DNA of 64,000 nt from Geobacter sp. FeAm09. Lineage in GTDB: Bacteria > Desulfobacterota > Desulfuromonadia > Geobacterales > Pseudopelobacteraceae. Numbering within the stretch: position 1 is the first letter of the stretch; each line of letters opens with the position of its first letter. Below the pieces are notes generated by a model that was not told the origin of the DNA, did not search any database, and was given only the letters and a program-made list of their open reading frames with translations. Of this stretch, positions 53,715 through 62,593 are shown piece after piece. Position numbers and translations under genes: made by a program. Location: NCBI RefSeq assembly GCF_008330225.1, contig NZ_CP042466.1, positions 1,064,501 through 1,128,500 of the forward strand, given 5' to 3'.

Positions 53715-55055
53715 ATGGCAACCGACCATCTGGAAAATACTCTGCTCTCCGTCCTTTACGACCGGCCCTTGCCCGCCCGGAGACTGCGGCAACTTCTGGG
53801 CAACATCAGCCCGGCCACCCTGTCTCGCCTGACCAGGCACGCGAGCGGCAAGGTCGTCACGTTTGGACAGGCACGATCAACCACCTACGCCCGGCCACGG
53901 GACGTGCGCGGACTGGGGTACCGGTTCCCGGTATTCATGGTGGACGCCGAGGGGAACGGCGACAAGATTGGCGAACTGTTGTCACTGCATGGCGGATACC
54001 GGTGGGAAGGTATCGGCGAATGGGCGTCTGAACTCTATCCCCACCTTCCGTGGTTCATTCAGGACATGAGGCCTGACGGCTTTGTCGGACGCGCCTTTGC
54101 GCAACGGTTCGGCCCGGACCTTGGCTTGCCTGACCGGCTCACCGCCTGGAGAGATGATGATACCCTTGTCGCTCTCTCCCGAAGAGGCGAGGACATCGTT
54201 GGGGATCTGATTGTTGGGGACGAATCCATCACACGGTACGTGCGGAGCGTTACCACAATCGTCCCGGTGGAGGTTACCGCCTATCCCGGCCTGGCGAACG
54301 CCGCTCTCGCGGGCTCCCCCCCAGGCTCATCCGCCGGCGGGGAGCAACCGAAATTCTCGGCGCTGGTAAAGAGGGGGGACTCCTGCCAGCACGTTCTGGT
54401 CAAATTCTCGCCGCTGGTATCGACTCCCCAAGGACAAAGATGGTCCGACCTGCTGGTATGCGAACATATCGCCCTCGGCATCCTTGAAAGGTTTGGCATA
54501 CCCGCCGTCTCTTCCGCCATTCACCAGGTGGGGGGGCGAACGTTCCTTGAAGTGGACCGCTTTGACCGGGTTGGCTTGTACGGCCGGTCGCCGGTGGCAT
54601 CTCTGACGGTTGTCGATGCCGAATTCACGGCTATGGGGCACTCATGGACGGCGGCGGCCAGGGCACTTTTTTCCGCGAGGAGGCTTACCGAGGCAGCGGC
54701 GAACGACATGTCCCTGCTCGACTTCTTTGGCGACCTCATCGCCAATACAGACCGGCACTTTGGGAATGTCTCGCTGATCCCGATCGGCGAGGGCCGCACA
54801 AAATTCAGACTGGCCCCGGCATACGACATGCTCCCCATGTACTATCGCCCACGAGATGGCGAAGAACTGAATTGGGGGGCCTACAACAGCGTTACGCCCG
54901 GCGCTTGGCCAGAAATGCGCGACGCGGCCAAGGCCTTCTGGCGGGAGGCTTCCGGGGACCCCCGAATCTCGGGACCCTTCCAGGCAACCTGCCGGGCAAA
55001 CCTCGAACAACTGTCTTTATTCGACGGCGCCCCCAGGATAATCCGGAGGAGCTGA
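53715..55055 (+). CDS. HipA-like toxin kinase, YjjJ-type
   Basis: 446 residues from 53715. N-terminal HTH-like region (LRQLLGNISPATLSRLTR), then the HipA serine-kinase fold: FSALVKRGDSCQHVLVKF (ATP site region), HHQVGGRTFLEVDRFDR-like HQVGGRTFLEVDRFDR, and catalytic DFFGDLIANTDRHFGNVS, LAPAYDMLPMYYRP (metal-binding Asp). YjjJ members have a built-in DNA-binding domain and no separate HipB antitoxin gene; none is seen here. A weak ribosome site (GGGAACGAAGA) precedes; 53700 is an alternative start. Confidence 0.85.
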   Translation: MATDHLENTLLSVLYDRPLPARRLRQLLGNISPATLSRLTRHASGKVVTFGQARSTTYARPRDVRGLGYRFPVFMVDAEGNGDKIGELLSLHGGYRWEGIGEWASELYPHLPWFIQDMRPDGFVGRAFAQRFGPDLGLPDRLTAWRDDDTLVALSRRGEDIVGDLIVGDESITRYVRSVTTIVPVEVTAYPGLANAALAGSPPGSSAGGEQPKFSALVKRGDSCQHVLVKFSPLVSTPQGQRWSDLLVCEHIALGILERFGIPAVSSAIHQVGGRTFLEVDRFDRVGLYGRSPVASLTVVDAEFTAMGHSWTAAARALFSARRLTEAAANDMSLLDFFGDLIANTDRHFGNVSLIPIGEGRTKFRLAPAYDMLPMYYRPRDGEELNWGAYNSVTPGAWPEMRDAAKAFWREASGDPRISGPFQATCRANLEQLSLFDGAPRIIRRS

Positions 55056-55173
55056 TCGACAGTCCACACGAGGCTAACTTCGGATCATGAAAGGGCTGAT
55101 TGAGGGACGCGATGCCTGTTGTTTGATGGCATGAATTAATAGGTGTGGCGTCCCTGTATTTCCCCTTTTAATG

Positions 55174-55196
55174 GGTGACCCTGTCACCTTTATTTT
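55174..55196 (+). terminator. Rho-independent terminator
   Basis: GGTGAC-CCT-GTCACC (55174-55188) followed by TTTATTTT. A larger imperfect hairpin with GGGACGC (55104) and GCGTCCC (55148) lies between it and the HipA-like gene. Confidence 0.65.
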
Positions 55197-55204
55197 CTGC
55201 CTCG

Positions 55205-55809
55205 CTAGGGAGTATCACTAACAACTAGCCTCAGCACATCTTCTTTTCTACTGACAAGTTCAAATGCAAGCAAATCAATATTTCTGTGCCCTTGTGGTGT
55301 CCTTGACCAGTTGGACGACAAGTTGAGCAAATTAATCAATGAACCAAAATATGATTTCTGAATGTACGTGAAACCTATTGGTAGACCGTCAGATGATTTT
55401 GTACTTCTAATTCTGAAAGAATACGTCTGGTCATCGTTACTCAACGGAACTATGCCAAGTGTCATTATCATCAAAGACGCTTCACCCGTGGCACACATTG
55501 GCCTGTTGGAAACCGCTTCGAGTTCGGCAATCAGGTTTGGTTTCCGCTCCAATTTCTCGACGAGGTTTACTTCCTTAAAGAGCCCGGATTGCTTAAACAT
55601 GGCAGTAAATTTGTCGAGATCATGGGTATCCACAAAACCAGCAGGGGGGCCTTGACGCCAGCTTGGACCCCTAGTACAATGTCACTGTAGGGGGATTCCG
55701 AAATCAACATTTTCTGCTCCGCTGACAAAGCAGGAGGGAGCCGATATGTGGTACAAGCGGAAAGACTGGCAAGCAAAGACAGCGTCACCGTAAGTAATAT
55801 TGTCTTCAT
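55205..55809 (-). pseudogene. Lipoprotein of unknown function, frameshifted at a G6 tract
   Basis: First frame from ATG 55809: signal peptide with lipobox LSAC, then TTYRLPPALSAEQKMLISES and VLGVQAGVKAP. The second frame gives FVDTHDLDKFTAMFKQSGLF, VEKLERKPNLIAELEA, SLMIMTLGIVPLS and a C-terminal part to 55205. Joining needs one more base in the run of six G at plus 55644-55649, giving VKAPPAGFVDTHD. With that base a single lipoprotein of about 200 residues results. No family assigned. Confidence 0.6.
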
Positions 55810-55931
55810 TTCCATCACTCCAATCAGGGGTTAATTGATGGCGTCACTTATCCAAAAGCTCGCCTAAAATAGCACTAAATCCCGCAAAAATCCCTCCAAA
55901 ATGTCTCACATCACGCCTCACAACAAACAAA

Positions 55932-55959
55932 GCCCCGCCTCCCTCACGGGAAACGGGGC
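55932..55959 (-). terminator. Rho-independent terminator of sucCD
   Basis: GCCCCG and CGGGGC around a C/T-rich loop; on the minus strand the stem is followed by TTTGTTTGTTG. It is 27 bp beyond the sucD stop. Confidence 0.75.
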
Positions 55960-55985
55960 CTGTTCACACCCTTGCAATCGCAGCG

Positions 55986-56914
55986 CTACTTCTTCGCTTT
56001 TTTCGCCGCCGGTTTTGGCGTCGCTTTCGGTGCCGGTTTCCCGCTCGCCTTTAATGCCTCCTTCATGGCGTGCCCCATCCTGGTCGGGCTCCCGGCCACC
56101 ACGACCCCGCATTCGTTCAGGGTGCGGATCTTGTCCTCGGCCTTGCCCTTGCCGCCGGTGATGATGGCGCCCGCATGGCCCATGCGCTTGCCCGGCGGGG
56201 CCGTGACCCCGGCGATGAACGCCGCCACCGGCTTCTTCATGTTCTCCCTGATCCAGTGGGCCGCCTCTTCCTCGGCGCCGCCGCCGATCTCGCCGATCAT
56301 GAACACCGCCTCGGTGTTGGGGTCGTTGTTGAACTGCTCCAGCACGTCGATGAACTTCATGCCGATGATCGGGTCGCCGCCGATGCCGACGCAGGTGGAC
56401 TGCCCCAGCCCCATGTCGGTCAACTGCTTCACCGCCTCGTAGGTCAGGGTGCCGCTGCGGGAGACGACGCCCACCTTGCCCGGCTTGTGGATGTAGCCCG
56501 GCATGATGCCCAGCTTGCACTGGCCCGGGGTGATGACGCCAGGGCAGTTGGGGCCGACCAGCAGGGTCTTGCTCCGCTCCTGCACCGACCGGGCCAGGAC
56601 CATGTCCCGCACCGGTATTCCTTCGGTGATGCACACCGCCAGGTCCAGTTCGGCGGCGCAGGCCTCCAGGATGGCGTCGGCCGCCGCCGGGGGGGGACGA
56701 AGATCATGGAGACGTTGGCCTTGGTGTAGCGCACCGCCTCTTCCACGGTGTTGAACACCGGGATGCCGTCGATGTGGATGCCCCCCTTGCCCGGGGTGAC
56801 GCCGGCCACGATGTTGGTGCCGTAGGCCCGGCACTGCTGGGTGTGGAACAGGCCGCTTCTGCCGGTGATCCCCTGCACGACGACCCGCGAATTCTTATCG
56901 ATGAGTATGGACAT
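55986..56914 (-). CDS. sucD: Succinyl-CoA ligase [ADP-forming] subunit alpha, frameshifted at a C8 tract
   Basis: TCA-cycle enzyme with SucC. First frame from ATG 56914: [20 protein letters not shown] (CoA-binding start) to FVPP. Second frame continues from about 56690: [41 protein letters not shown], and [18 protein letters not shown] with the phospho-His region. The frames join in a run of eight C on the coding strand (plus 56689-56696); nine would restore a single ORF. Downstream sucC and the enzyme is central, so an assembly error is likely. The C-terminus has an unusual Lys/Pro/Ala tail. Confidence 0.85.
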
Positions 56915-56915
56915 G

Positions 56916-58085
56916 TTACTTACCCCCCTGGCCCAGCATCTTGACGATCCGCTTGGCGCCGTCCCCCAGGTTGTCGCCTACCTGTACGTTCAGCCCCGAT
57001 TCCATGAGGAGCCGTTTGCCCTCCTCCACGTTGCTGCCGTCCATGCGCACCACGATGGGGAGGTGGCACTGCACCTCGTTGGCCGCCTCGATGATCCCCT
57101 GGGCGATGACGTCGCAACGCATGATGCCGCCGAAGATGTTGACAAAGACCGCTTTCACGTCGCAGTCCTCCAGGATGATCTTGAACGCCTCGGTGACCTT
57201 CTCCCGCGTGGCGCCGCCTCCCACGTCCAGGAAGTTGGCCGGTTCGCCGCCGAACTCCTTGAGCACGTCCAGAGTGGCCATGGCCAGCCCCGCGCCGTTG
57301 ACCATGCAGCCGATGGAGCCGTCCAGCTTGATGTAGGCCAGATCGTACTTGCCGGCGTTGATCTCCAGTGGGTCAAGCTGGGAGTAGTCCACCATGTCAG
57401 GGTATTCCCGGTGGCGGTACACGGCGTTGTCGTCGAAGGCCACCTTGCCGTCCATGGCCAGAAGCCACCCCGCCTTGGTGACCACCAGGGGGTTGATCTC
57501 CACCAGGTTGCAGTCCTTTTCCAGGCAGCAGCGGTACAGGTTGAGGATCAACTCTACGCAATCCTCGCACACCACCCCGGAGAGCCCCAGGGCCAGGGCC
57601 ATCTTGCGGGCCTGGTAGGGGCGTAGCCCCATGAGCGGGTCGATGGTCAGGACGTGGATTTTTTCCGGCGATTTGTGGGCCACCTCCTCGATGTCCATGC
57701 CACCCTCGGGGGAGGCGATGAGGCAGTAGCGGGAGGTCTGGCGGTCCAGGGTGATGGAGAGGTAGAACTCCCGGGCGATCTCCACCGCCTCCTCCACCAG
57801 GATGCGGCGGACCTTGAGCCCCTCCGGCCCGGTCTGGGGGGTGACGAGTTTCTTGCCGAACAGTTCCTTGGCCACGTCGTTGGCCTGCTCCGGGTGGTGA
57901 ACGATCTTGACCCCCCCGGCCTTGCCGCGCCCCCCCGCGTAGATCTGGGCCTTGACCACGCAGTGGCCCCCCATCTCCTTGGCGGCCCGCTCCACCTGGT
58001 CGGCGGTGAGCGCCACCCGGCTACGGGGCACGGGGATGCCGAATGTGCTGAAAATCTCCTTGGCCTGGTACTCATGGATGTTCAT
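56916..58085 (-). CDS. sucC: Succinyl-CoA ligase [ADP-forming] subunit beta
   Basis: 389 residues. ATP-grasp N-terminal half ([39 protein letters not shown]) and C-terminal CoA-ligase half ([43 protein letters not shown]). Forms the SucCD heterodimer that makes ATP from succinyl-CoA. The stop codon is one base before the sucD start, so the two are cotranscribed and coupled. Confidence 0.95.
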   Translation of the reverse strand: MNIHEYQAKEIFSTFGIPVPRSRVALTADQVERAAKEMGGHCVVKAQIYAGGRGKAGGVKIVHHPEQANDVAKELFGKKLVTPQTGPEGLKVRRILVEEAVEIAREFYLSITLDRQTSRYCLIASPEGGMDIEEVAHKSPEKIHVLTIDPLMGLRPYQARKMALALGLSGVVCEDCVELILNLYRCCLEKDCNLVEINPLVVTKAGWLLAMDGKVAFDDNAVYRHREYPDMVDYSQLDPLEINAGKYDLAYIKLDGSIGCMVNGAGLAMATLDVLKEFGGEPANFLDVGGGATREKVTEAFKIILEDCDVKAVFVNIFGGIMRCDVIAQGIIEAANEVQCHLPIVVRMDGSNVEEGKRLLMESGLNVQVGDNLGDGAKRIVKMLGQGGK

Positions 58086-58406
58086 GGCAAGCTCCGTCCG
58101 TCGGGATTTTGCTGGAGTATACCAGGAAAACGGGTGGAGACAAGGTGATTTTACTTTGAGTGAAGTATTTTATTTTTAATAAAATTATTTTGCCGGGAGA
58201 TAACCCGCGGAATAGGTTTGCGGCTCGTGCAGAAGTTCAAAAGACCCCTCACCCGGCCTGCGGCCACCCTCTCCCGTTGGGAGAGGGGCGCATCAGCATC
58301 CCTTCTCCTCTCGGGAGAAGGTGCCCCGAAGGGGCGGATGAGGGAAATTGGGGCTTGCGCAGACAACGAGCAGGATATTTCCGGTTTTGGGGTTCTCGTG
58401 CGGAAT
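58086..58406. other. Intergenic region with a repeated hairpin-rich sequence
   Basis: AT-rich near sucC (58140-58200), probably the sucCD promoter on the minus strand, then the GC-rich repeat at 58244-58344 and a gap to tsaB. No gene seen. Confidence 0.4.
58244..58344. repeat. CCCTCACCC...GGGAGAGGG type intergenic repeat
   Basis: CCCTCACCCGGCCTGCGGCC, CCCTCTCCCGTTGGGAGAGGG and CTTCTCCTCTCGGGAGAAGG followed by GCCCCGAAGGGGC and GGATGAGGG form two internal hairpins flanked by complementary ends (CCCTCA/TGAGGG). This type of repeat is frequent in noncoding DNA of many proteobacteria. Function unknown. Confidence 0.65.
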
Positions 58407-59126
58407 TTAGCGCGACTGGCGGGTGTTCTGTTGGTTGATCTTGGCGTATTCCGCCTCGGAGGGGCGCAGGTAGACCGGCAGCAGGCGGTCCGGGGTCAGA
58501 GTGGCGCCGCTGCGGTGGGCCTGGAGGGCCAGGAGCGCGCCGTTGGCGGCGTGGCCCGCGTGGTGGTACGGGGAGGGGAAGCGGGCCTGCTCGCCCAGGC
58601 GCGCGGCGATGATCTCCCGGTAGCGGAGGGCGCCGTCGCCCGTGAAGATCACTGGCCCCGCGGTGGCGGCCAGAAGCTGGTCCAAAAACGCCTCCGGTCC
58701 CATGACGCACTCCGCCATGAGGGGGACGGGGAGCGGGGCGGAACAGTCGTACAGGGCGGCGTAGACCTCGTTCTTGCGGGCGTCCAGCAGGGGGCAGACC
58801 GGCAGGGTGGCCAGGGGGAAGTTCATGGCCAGCAGCGCCAGGGTGGAGAAGCCGACGCACGGCTTGGCGGCGGCCAGGGCCAGTCCCTGGATCGTGGCGA
58901 CGCCGGCCCGCACGCCGGTAAAAGAGCCGGGACCGACGGCGCAGGCGAAGAGATCGATGTCCGCCACCGTGAGCCCGGCGGCGGACAGCATGCGCTGGAT
59001 CTCCGGCACGAGGCGGGCCGACAGGGTCTTGTTGGCGCTGAACAGGGCCTCCGCGACGATGGCTTCATCGGTGGTCAGGGCGATGCCGGCGATGGCGGTG
59101 GAGGAGTCGATGCTGATGATGTGCAT
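58407..59126 (-). CDS. tsaB: tRNA threonylcarbamoyladenosine biosynthesis protein TsaB
   Basis: 239 residues. N-terminal half IISIDSSTAIAGIALTTDEA and ACAVGPGSFTGVRAGVATIQGLALA are diagnostic of TsaB, the scaffold partner of TsaD in N6-threonylcarbamoyladenosine formation on tRNAs reading ANN codons. The C-terminal half is less conserved (LLDARKNEVYAALYD). Ends normally; start at 59126. Confidence 0.92.
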   Translation of the reverse strand: MHIISIDSSTAIAGIALTTDEAIVAEALFSANKTLSARLVPEIQRMLSAAGLTVADIDLFACAVGPGSFTGVRAGVATIQGLALAAAKPCVGFSTLALLAMNFPLATLPVCPLLDARKNEVYAALYDCSAPLPVPLMAECVMGPEAFLDQLLAATAGPVIFTGDGALRYREIIAARLGEQARFPSPYHHAGHAANGALLALQAHRSGATLTPDRLLPVYLRPSEAEYAKINQQNTRQSR

Positions 59127-59200
59127 GGTAAGCGGGTTCCCGGGGTTGATGGTCTTCACCCCCTGAAAAAGGGGGCTTTCTGTGCGGTTTAACCGGCTGA

Positions 59201-59743
59201 CTATTCGTCCTCCGGCGGTATCCGGCCGGTCCGCTGGATGAAGTCGAGCTGTTCCGTCTTGCGGCCGAGGGCCTCCCGGCAGTAGCTCCAGATGCGGTAG
59301 CTCTCCACCGACAGGATGGTGACCCCGGCGCCCAGGACGGCCCAGAAGTTGTCGTCCAGGGCCTTGGCGAAGTGGTAGAAGAGGAAGAAGCCGGTCAGGT
59401 ACCCCACGTGGCAGAAGCTGCTCTTGTGCTCCAGGCCGGCCGTCATGCGCGACAGGCTGAGGATGATGGCGGAAAAGGTGTAGAACAGGAGCACGATGCT
59501 GATGATGTGGGGCGCCGGCGGCGGACCGAGGGCCGCGACAACCTTGTCGGGCAGGGGCAGCATGGGGAAATCGCGCCACGCCATCATGCTGACGAGCATG
59601 AACAGGGAAAAGGCCCACAGCCCCCTGTTGGAGAAGTGGCCCAGACGCCTGATGTCAGCCCTGAGCTGCAGTTCGAACAGCTCTACCTGGCTCTGCTGCT
59701 GCGCCAGGCCGGTCGCCGGCTGATTGTCAACGGTCTGTGTCAT
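59201..59743 (-). CDS. Four-helix membrane protein, unknown function
   Basis: 180 residues. Helices at about 42-60 (GLWAFSLFMLVSMMAW), 75-100, 112-135 (HVGYLTGFFLFYHFA) and 138-156 (NFWAVLGAGVTILSVESY), with a conserved-looking C-terminal QLDFIQRTGRIPPEDE. Similar to small membrane proteins found near respiratory genes in Geobacter relatives; no function shown. The ORF is open to 59800; the start at 59743 is preferred for its tail composition. Confidence 0.65.
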   Translation of the reverse strand: MTQTVDNQPATGLAQQQSQVELFELQLRADIRRLGHFSNRGLWAFSLFMLVSMMAWRDFPMLPLPDKVVAALGPPPAPHIISIVLLFYTFSAIILSLSRMTAGLEHKSSFCHVGYLTGFFLFYHFAKALDDNFWAVLGAGVTILSVESYRIWSYCREALGRKTEQLDFIQRTGRIPPEDE

Positions 59744-59822
59744 TGCGTGGCCCGATGTGCATGAGACCGGAGCCGGGCCCCGGTTTCGCGTATCCAGCAT
59801 CTTTGAACCTCAAAACAGCAGT

Positions 59823-59969
59823 CTGGCCACAGAGCCACGGAGGCGCTGAGAAAATCACGGAGTCCTTTTTCAACAAAACCACTCTCCGGAACAGATGATC
59901 GTCGATACGCTTCCTGATGATGCAACCCTTGGGTTTTATTACTCAGCGTCTCTGTGACTCTGTGGCACA
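59823..59969. repeat. CACAGAG-type inverted repeat, copy 3
   Basis: GGCCACAGAGCCACGGAGGC (left, from about 59823) and GCGTCTCTGTGACTCTGTGG (right, to 59969). The right arm overlaps the last codons of the heme-sensor gene. Confidence 0.65.
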
Positions 59970-60823
59970 TGCGTTGTGGCGGCTGAAGCCTCCGGCGCTG
60001 TTCCCGTGTCGCTGGTGGCCGGCCCAGTGCCGGCGGGACGAATCCTCTGGCTCAGGTTATAGAGGCATTGGGCGATTCTGTCAAGCTCGCGGGGGAAGTG
60101 GGCGGGATGGATCGCGGGGGGCGTGCCCGCCTCCACCTGGTCGGCCAGGTGGCGCAGTTTCTGCAGCGGCAGAAAGACGCTCCGGCGCAGGAGTGCCGTG
60201 ACCCCGCCCACGGTCAGCACGAGGATCATGACGGTGAAGACGATCATCTGGTTGCGGATGGAGGCCAGGGTATCGAGGAGCATCTCCCGGGAGAGGCCGA
60301 TGTCCAGGATGCCGAGAATCTTCTGTTCCGGGGGGTGGATATGGCAGGCGGCATTGGAGCATTCCGGCTCGTTGTAGATGGGGGCGGTGATGGCCAGGAC
60401 ATCCCGGCCGTCGCCGTTGGTGAAGATGCGCGCCTGTTCCATCTTGCCCAGGGAGGCGGACGGCGTGGCCCCGGCGTGGCAGCCGATGCACCCCTCGGTC
60501 TTCTTGTCCACCTGGCGGTCCAGTTCGTCGGCCCGGGTGGAGATGTTGACGACCCCCTTCTTGTTGAAGATGCGGATATGTTCGACCCCTTTCTGCTGGC
60601 CGATGTTGCGGATGATCGTGGTGAGCAGTTCCCGGTCGGACTTGAGCATGGCGTACCGGGTGGATTTGAGGATCGTGTCGGCCAGGTTGGTGGCATAGCC
60701 GACCGTGTCCCGGTTGACCACGTTCTTGACGGCGGAGTAGAGGAGGAGGAAGCATACGACGACAAAGCCGGTGACGGCGATGCCGACCGGAATGAGGGCC
60801 CGTCCTGCGAGGGTTTTGAACAT
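59939..60823 (-). CDS. Membrane heme-binding (CxxCH) HAMP sensor lacking an output domain
   Basis: 294 residues. Helix at 8-30, periplasmic part with KTEGCIGCHAGATPSASLGK (c-type heme) and CSNAACHIHPPE (a second Cys-His site), helix at about 198-220, then a HAMP-like region (FLPLQKLRHLADQVEAGT). The chain ends soon after in a Ser/Thr/Ala/Gly tail with no kinase, cyclase or methyl-accepting domain. Its last ten residues are encoded by the right arm of the CACAGAG repeat, so an ancestral output domain may have been lost by that insertion. Related Geobacter proteins have longer C-termini. Confidence 0.75.
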   Translation of the reverse strand: MFKTLAGRALIPVGIAVTGFVVVCFLLLYSAVKNVVNRDTVGYATNLADTILKSTRYAMLKSDRELLTTIIRNIGQQKGVEHIRIFNKKGVVNISTRADELDRQVDKKTEGCIGCHAGATPSASLGKMEQARIFTNGDGRDVLAITAPIYNEPECSNAACHIHPPEQKILGILDIGLSREMLLDTLASIRNQMIVFTVMILVLTVGGVTALLRRSVFLPLQKLRHLADQVEAGTPPAIHPAHFPRELDRIAQCLYNLSQRIRPAGTGPATSDTGTAPEASAATTHVPQSHRDAE

Positions 60824-60858
60824 GGTTTCGGCTCTCCCTGGTGGTAGTGGTGCTTAAA

Positions 60859-61033
60859 GGCCGGCGGCGCGGCTTCCGGCACGGCTGCTCTCGCTTACCT
60901 GCCTCTGCCCTGCGTTGCCGGTATTTTTTTCGGCTGGGCGGAGTGCGTGCGGCGTCGCCGTTTGCTCCTCCGTGCGGCGTTTGGCCCCGGCATGGCGCTC
61001 GCTCCGCCGTGCCGGAAGCCACGCCGCCGTGCC
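60859..61033. repeat. Long inverted repeat between cytochrome genes
   Basis: GGCGGCGCGGCTTCCGGCAC (left, from 60863) pairs with GTGCCGGAAGCCACGCCGCC (right, 61009-61028), with 1-2 mismatches, separated by about 120 bp. It lies between two same-strand genes, the heme sensor and the nine-heme cytochrome. No open frame of interest inside. Confidence 0.6.
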
Positions 61034-61039
61034 GGGGCA

Positions 61040-61810
61040 CTAGCCGGTCTTGTGGCAGGTGGCGCAGTTGGCCTTGACGCTGAAGGCCGCCTTGCCGTTA
61101 TGGCAGGCCCCGCACGACCGCCCTTTTTCCATGGCCTTCATGGAGACCTTTGCCTTGCTGCGGCTGATGCCGTAGAGCTTGGTGTGGCAGCTGCCGCATT
61201 GGTAGTGCCCCGTGTGGGTGGCGTGGCTGAAGGTGACGTTGCCGGCCCCCTTGATGGCATACCGCTGATCCCGCACCGGGTGGCAGGAGGTGCACTTGTC
61301 GATGCCGAAGGCTTCCTTGCCGTTATGGCAGGCCCCGCACGATCTCCCCTGTCTCATCTCCGCCATGGTGCTCCGCTTGTTGTGGCCCGCCGCGAACAGG
61401 GCCGGGTGGCACGCGGTGCAGTCAGGGTTGGCGGCCAGGTGCTTCTGGTGGCTGAACCGGGTGGTGCCGGTCTCCTTCACCGCAAAGGCGATCTCCTTCA
61501 CCTGGTGGCAGCGGGCGCACTCCTTCAGGGCAAAGGCGCCTTTGCCGTCATGGCAGGCCCCGCACGATTTCCCCTTCTCCATGTCGGCCATGGTGTAGCT
61601 GGCCTTTTTCTTGAATGGGTAGAGGGTATCGTGACAGGCCTTGCAGTTGTTGGCCATCTGTTTCTGCTGGATGTGCTTCCTGTGGCTGAAGAGCACCTTG
61701 CCGGCATTGTTCGTCGTGAAGGTGATATCCCGGATATCCACGGCATGGGCCATCATACCGCATAACAAAACCGCCAGGGTAGTCATAATAAGCATGGGAT
61801 TACGACGCAT
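61040..61810 (-). CDS. Nine-heme c-type cytochrome of triplicated c7 domains
   Basis: 256 residues with a signal peptide. Nine CxxCH sites: CKACH, CGACH, CARCH, CTACH, CGACH, CTSCH, CGSCH, CGACH, CATCH. They fall into three repeats of three hemes, each starting with an FSHxxH segment (LFSHRKH, RFSHQKH, TFSHATH), the layout of cytochrome c7 domains joined in tandem. Periplasmic electron carrier, likely accepting electrons from the cytochrome b and seven-heme neighbours. Confidence 0.9.
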   Translation of the reverse strand: MRRNPMLIMTTLAVLLCGMMAHAVDIRDITFTTNNAGKVLFSHRKHIQQKQMANNCKACHDTLYPFKKKASYTMADMEKGKSCGACHDGKGAFALKECARCHQVKEIAFAVKETGTTRFSHQKHLAANPDCTACHPALFAAGHNKRSTMAEMRQGRSCGACHNGKEAFGIDKCTSCHPVRDQRYAIKGAGNVTFSHATHTGHYQCGSCHTKLYGISRSKAKVSMKAMEKGRSCGACHNGKAAFSVKANCATCHKTG

Positions 61811-61852
61811 GGAGCTCCTCCTGTGGATGATGTTTAGCTGCCACGGCGCTGC

Positions 61853-62590
61853 CTACGCCGTTTCCGCCCCGCCGGAGCGGTGCGCCACCGAACGGGGTTC
61901 GGCCGCCGATACCCGAACCGGCTCGGCCGCGGCCAGGGTTGCCGGTTCCGTTTCGTCCTCGACCTCCTCTTCCTCCCAGCCGTCCCACATCGGTTTGAAG
62001 TGGGCGAAGGGGGTGTGACCCAGGGTCGCCAGGTAGATGTGCACGAAGAGGAAGGCGCAGAAACAGCAGGCGATCAGGAAGTGGGCGCTCACCAGCGTCT
62101 TGATCCCGCCGATGACCATGAAGATCTCACGCAGCGGGGCGATGTACATCAGGATCACCCCCGAAAGGATCACCAGCGGCAAAAGCACCAGCATGATCAT
62201 CAGGTAGGCGGCCTTCTGCATCGGGTTAAACTTGCAGTCCGGGGTGCTGTGGTGCGGGTTGGGCCGCCCCAGGAAATAGTAGAAGAAGTAGAAGAACGCC
62301 TGGCGGAAGAGCCCGTGCTTGATGTCCTCCAGGGTCGGGACGTAGAGCTTGAGCAGGGTGCCGGCCACGAACATGTAGTAGACGAGCCAGAGGGCGTAGG
62401 AGATGGAGACCACGACGCCGGCGGTGTTGTGGAGCCTGATGGCCGCCTTGTAGGTGCCGAAGATATTCACGTATTCGGGGAACCTGATCTGCAGGGCGGT
62501 GACGCAGAGGGTCACGATGCCGAAGGCGTTCAGCCAGTGCCAGATCCTGACCGGCATGGGGGTGAGGTAGACCTGTTCCGTATGTTTCAT
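61853..62590 (-). CDS. Cytochrome b561/Ni-hydrogenase-type b subunit
   Basis: 245 residues with four to five membrane helices. His residues in PMPVRIWHWLNAFG, AAIRLHNTAGVV, VSAHFLIACC and FVHIYLATLGHTP fit bis-His b-heme ligation of the PF01292 cytochrome b fold. The C-terminal 45 residues are an acidic Glu/Ala tail on the cytoplasmic side. Likely oxidises menaquinol and passes electrons to the adjacent multiheme cytochromes, resembling the Cbc-type complexes of Geobacter; assignment to a specific Cbc is not possible from sequence alone. Confidence 0.85.
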   Translation of the reverse strand: MKHTEQVYLTPMPVRIWHWLNAFGIVTLCVTALQIRFPEYVNIFGTYKAAIRLHNTAGVVVSISYALWLVYYMFVAGTLLKLYVPTLEDIKHGLFRQAFFYFFYYFLGRPNPHHSTPDCKFNPMQKAAYLMIMLVLLPLVILSGVILMYIAPLREIFMVIGGIKTLVSAHFLIACCFCAFLFVHIYLATLGHTPFAHFKPMWDGWEEEEVEDETEPATLAAAEPVRVSAAEPRSVAHRSGGAETA

Positions 62591-62593
62591 GGC

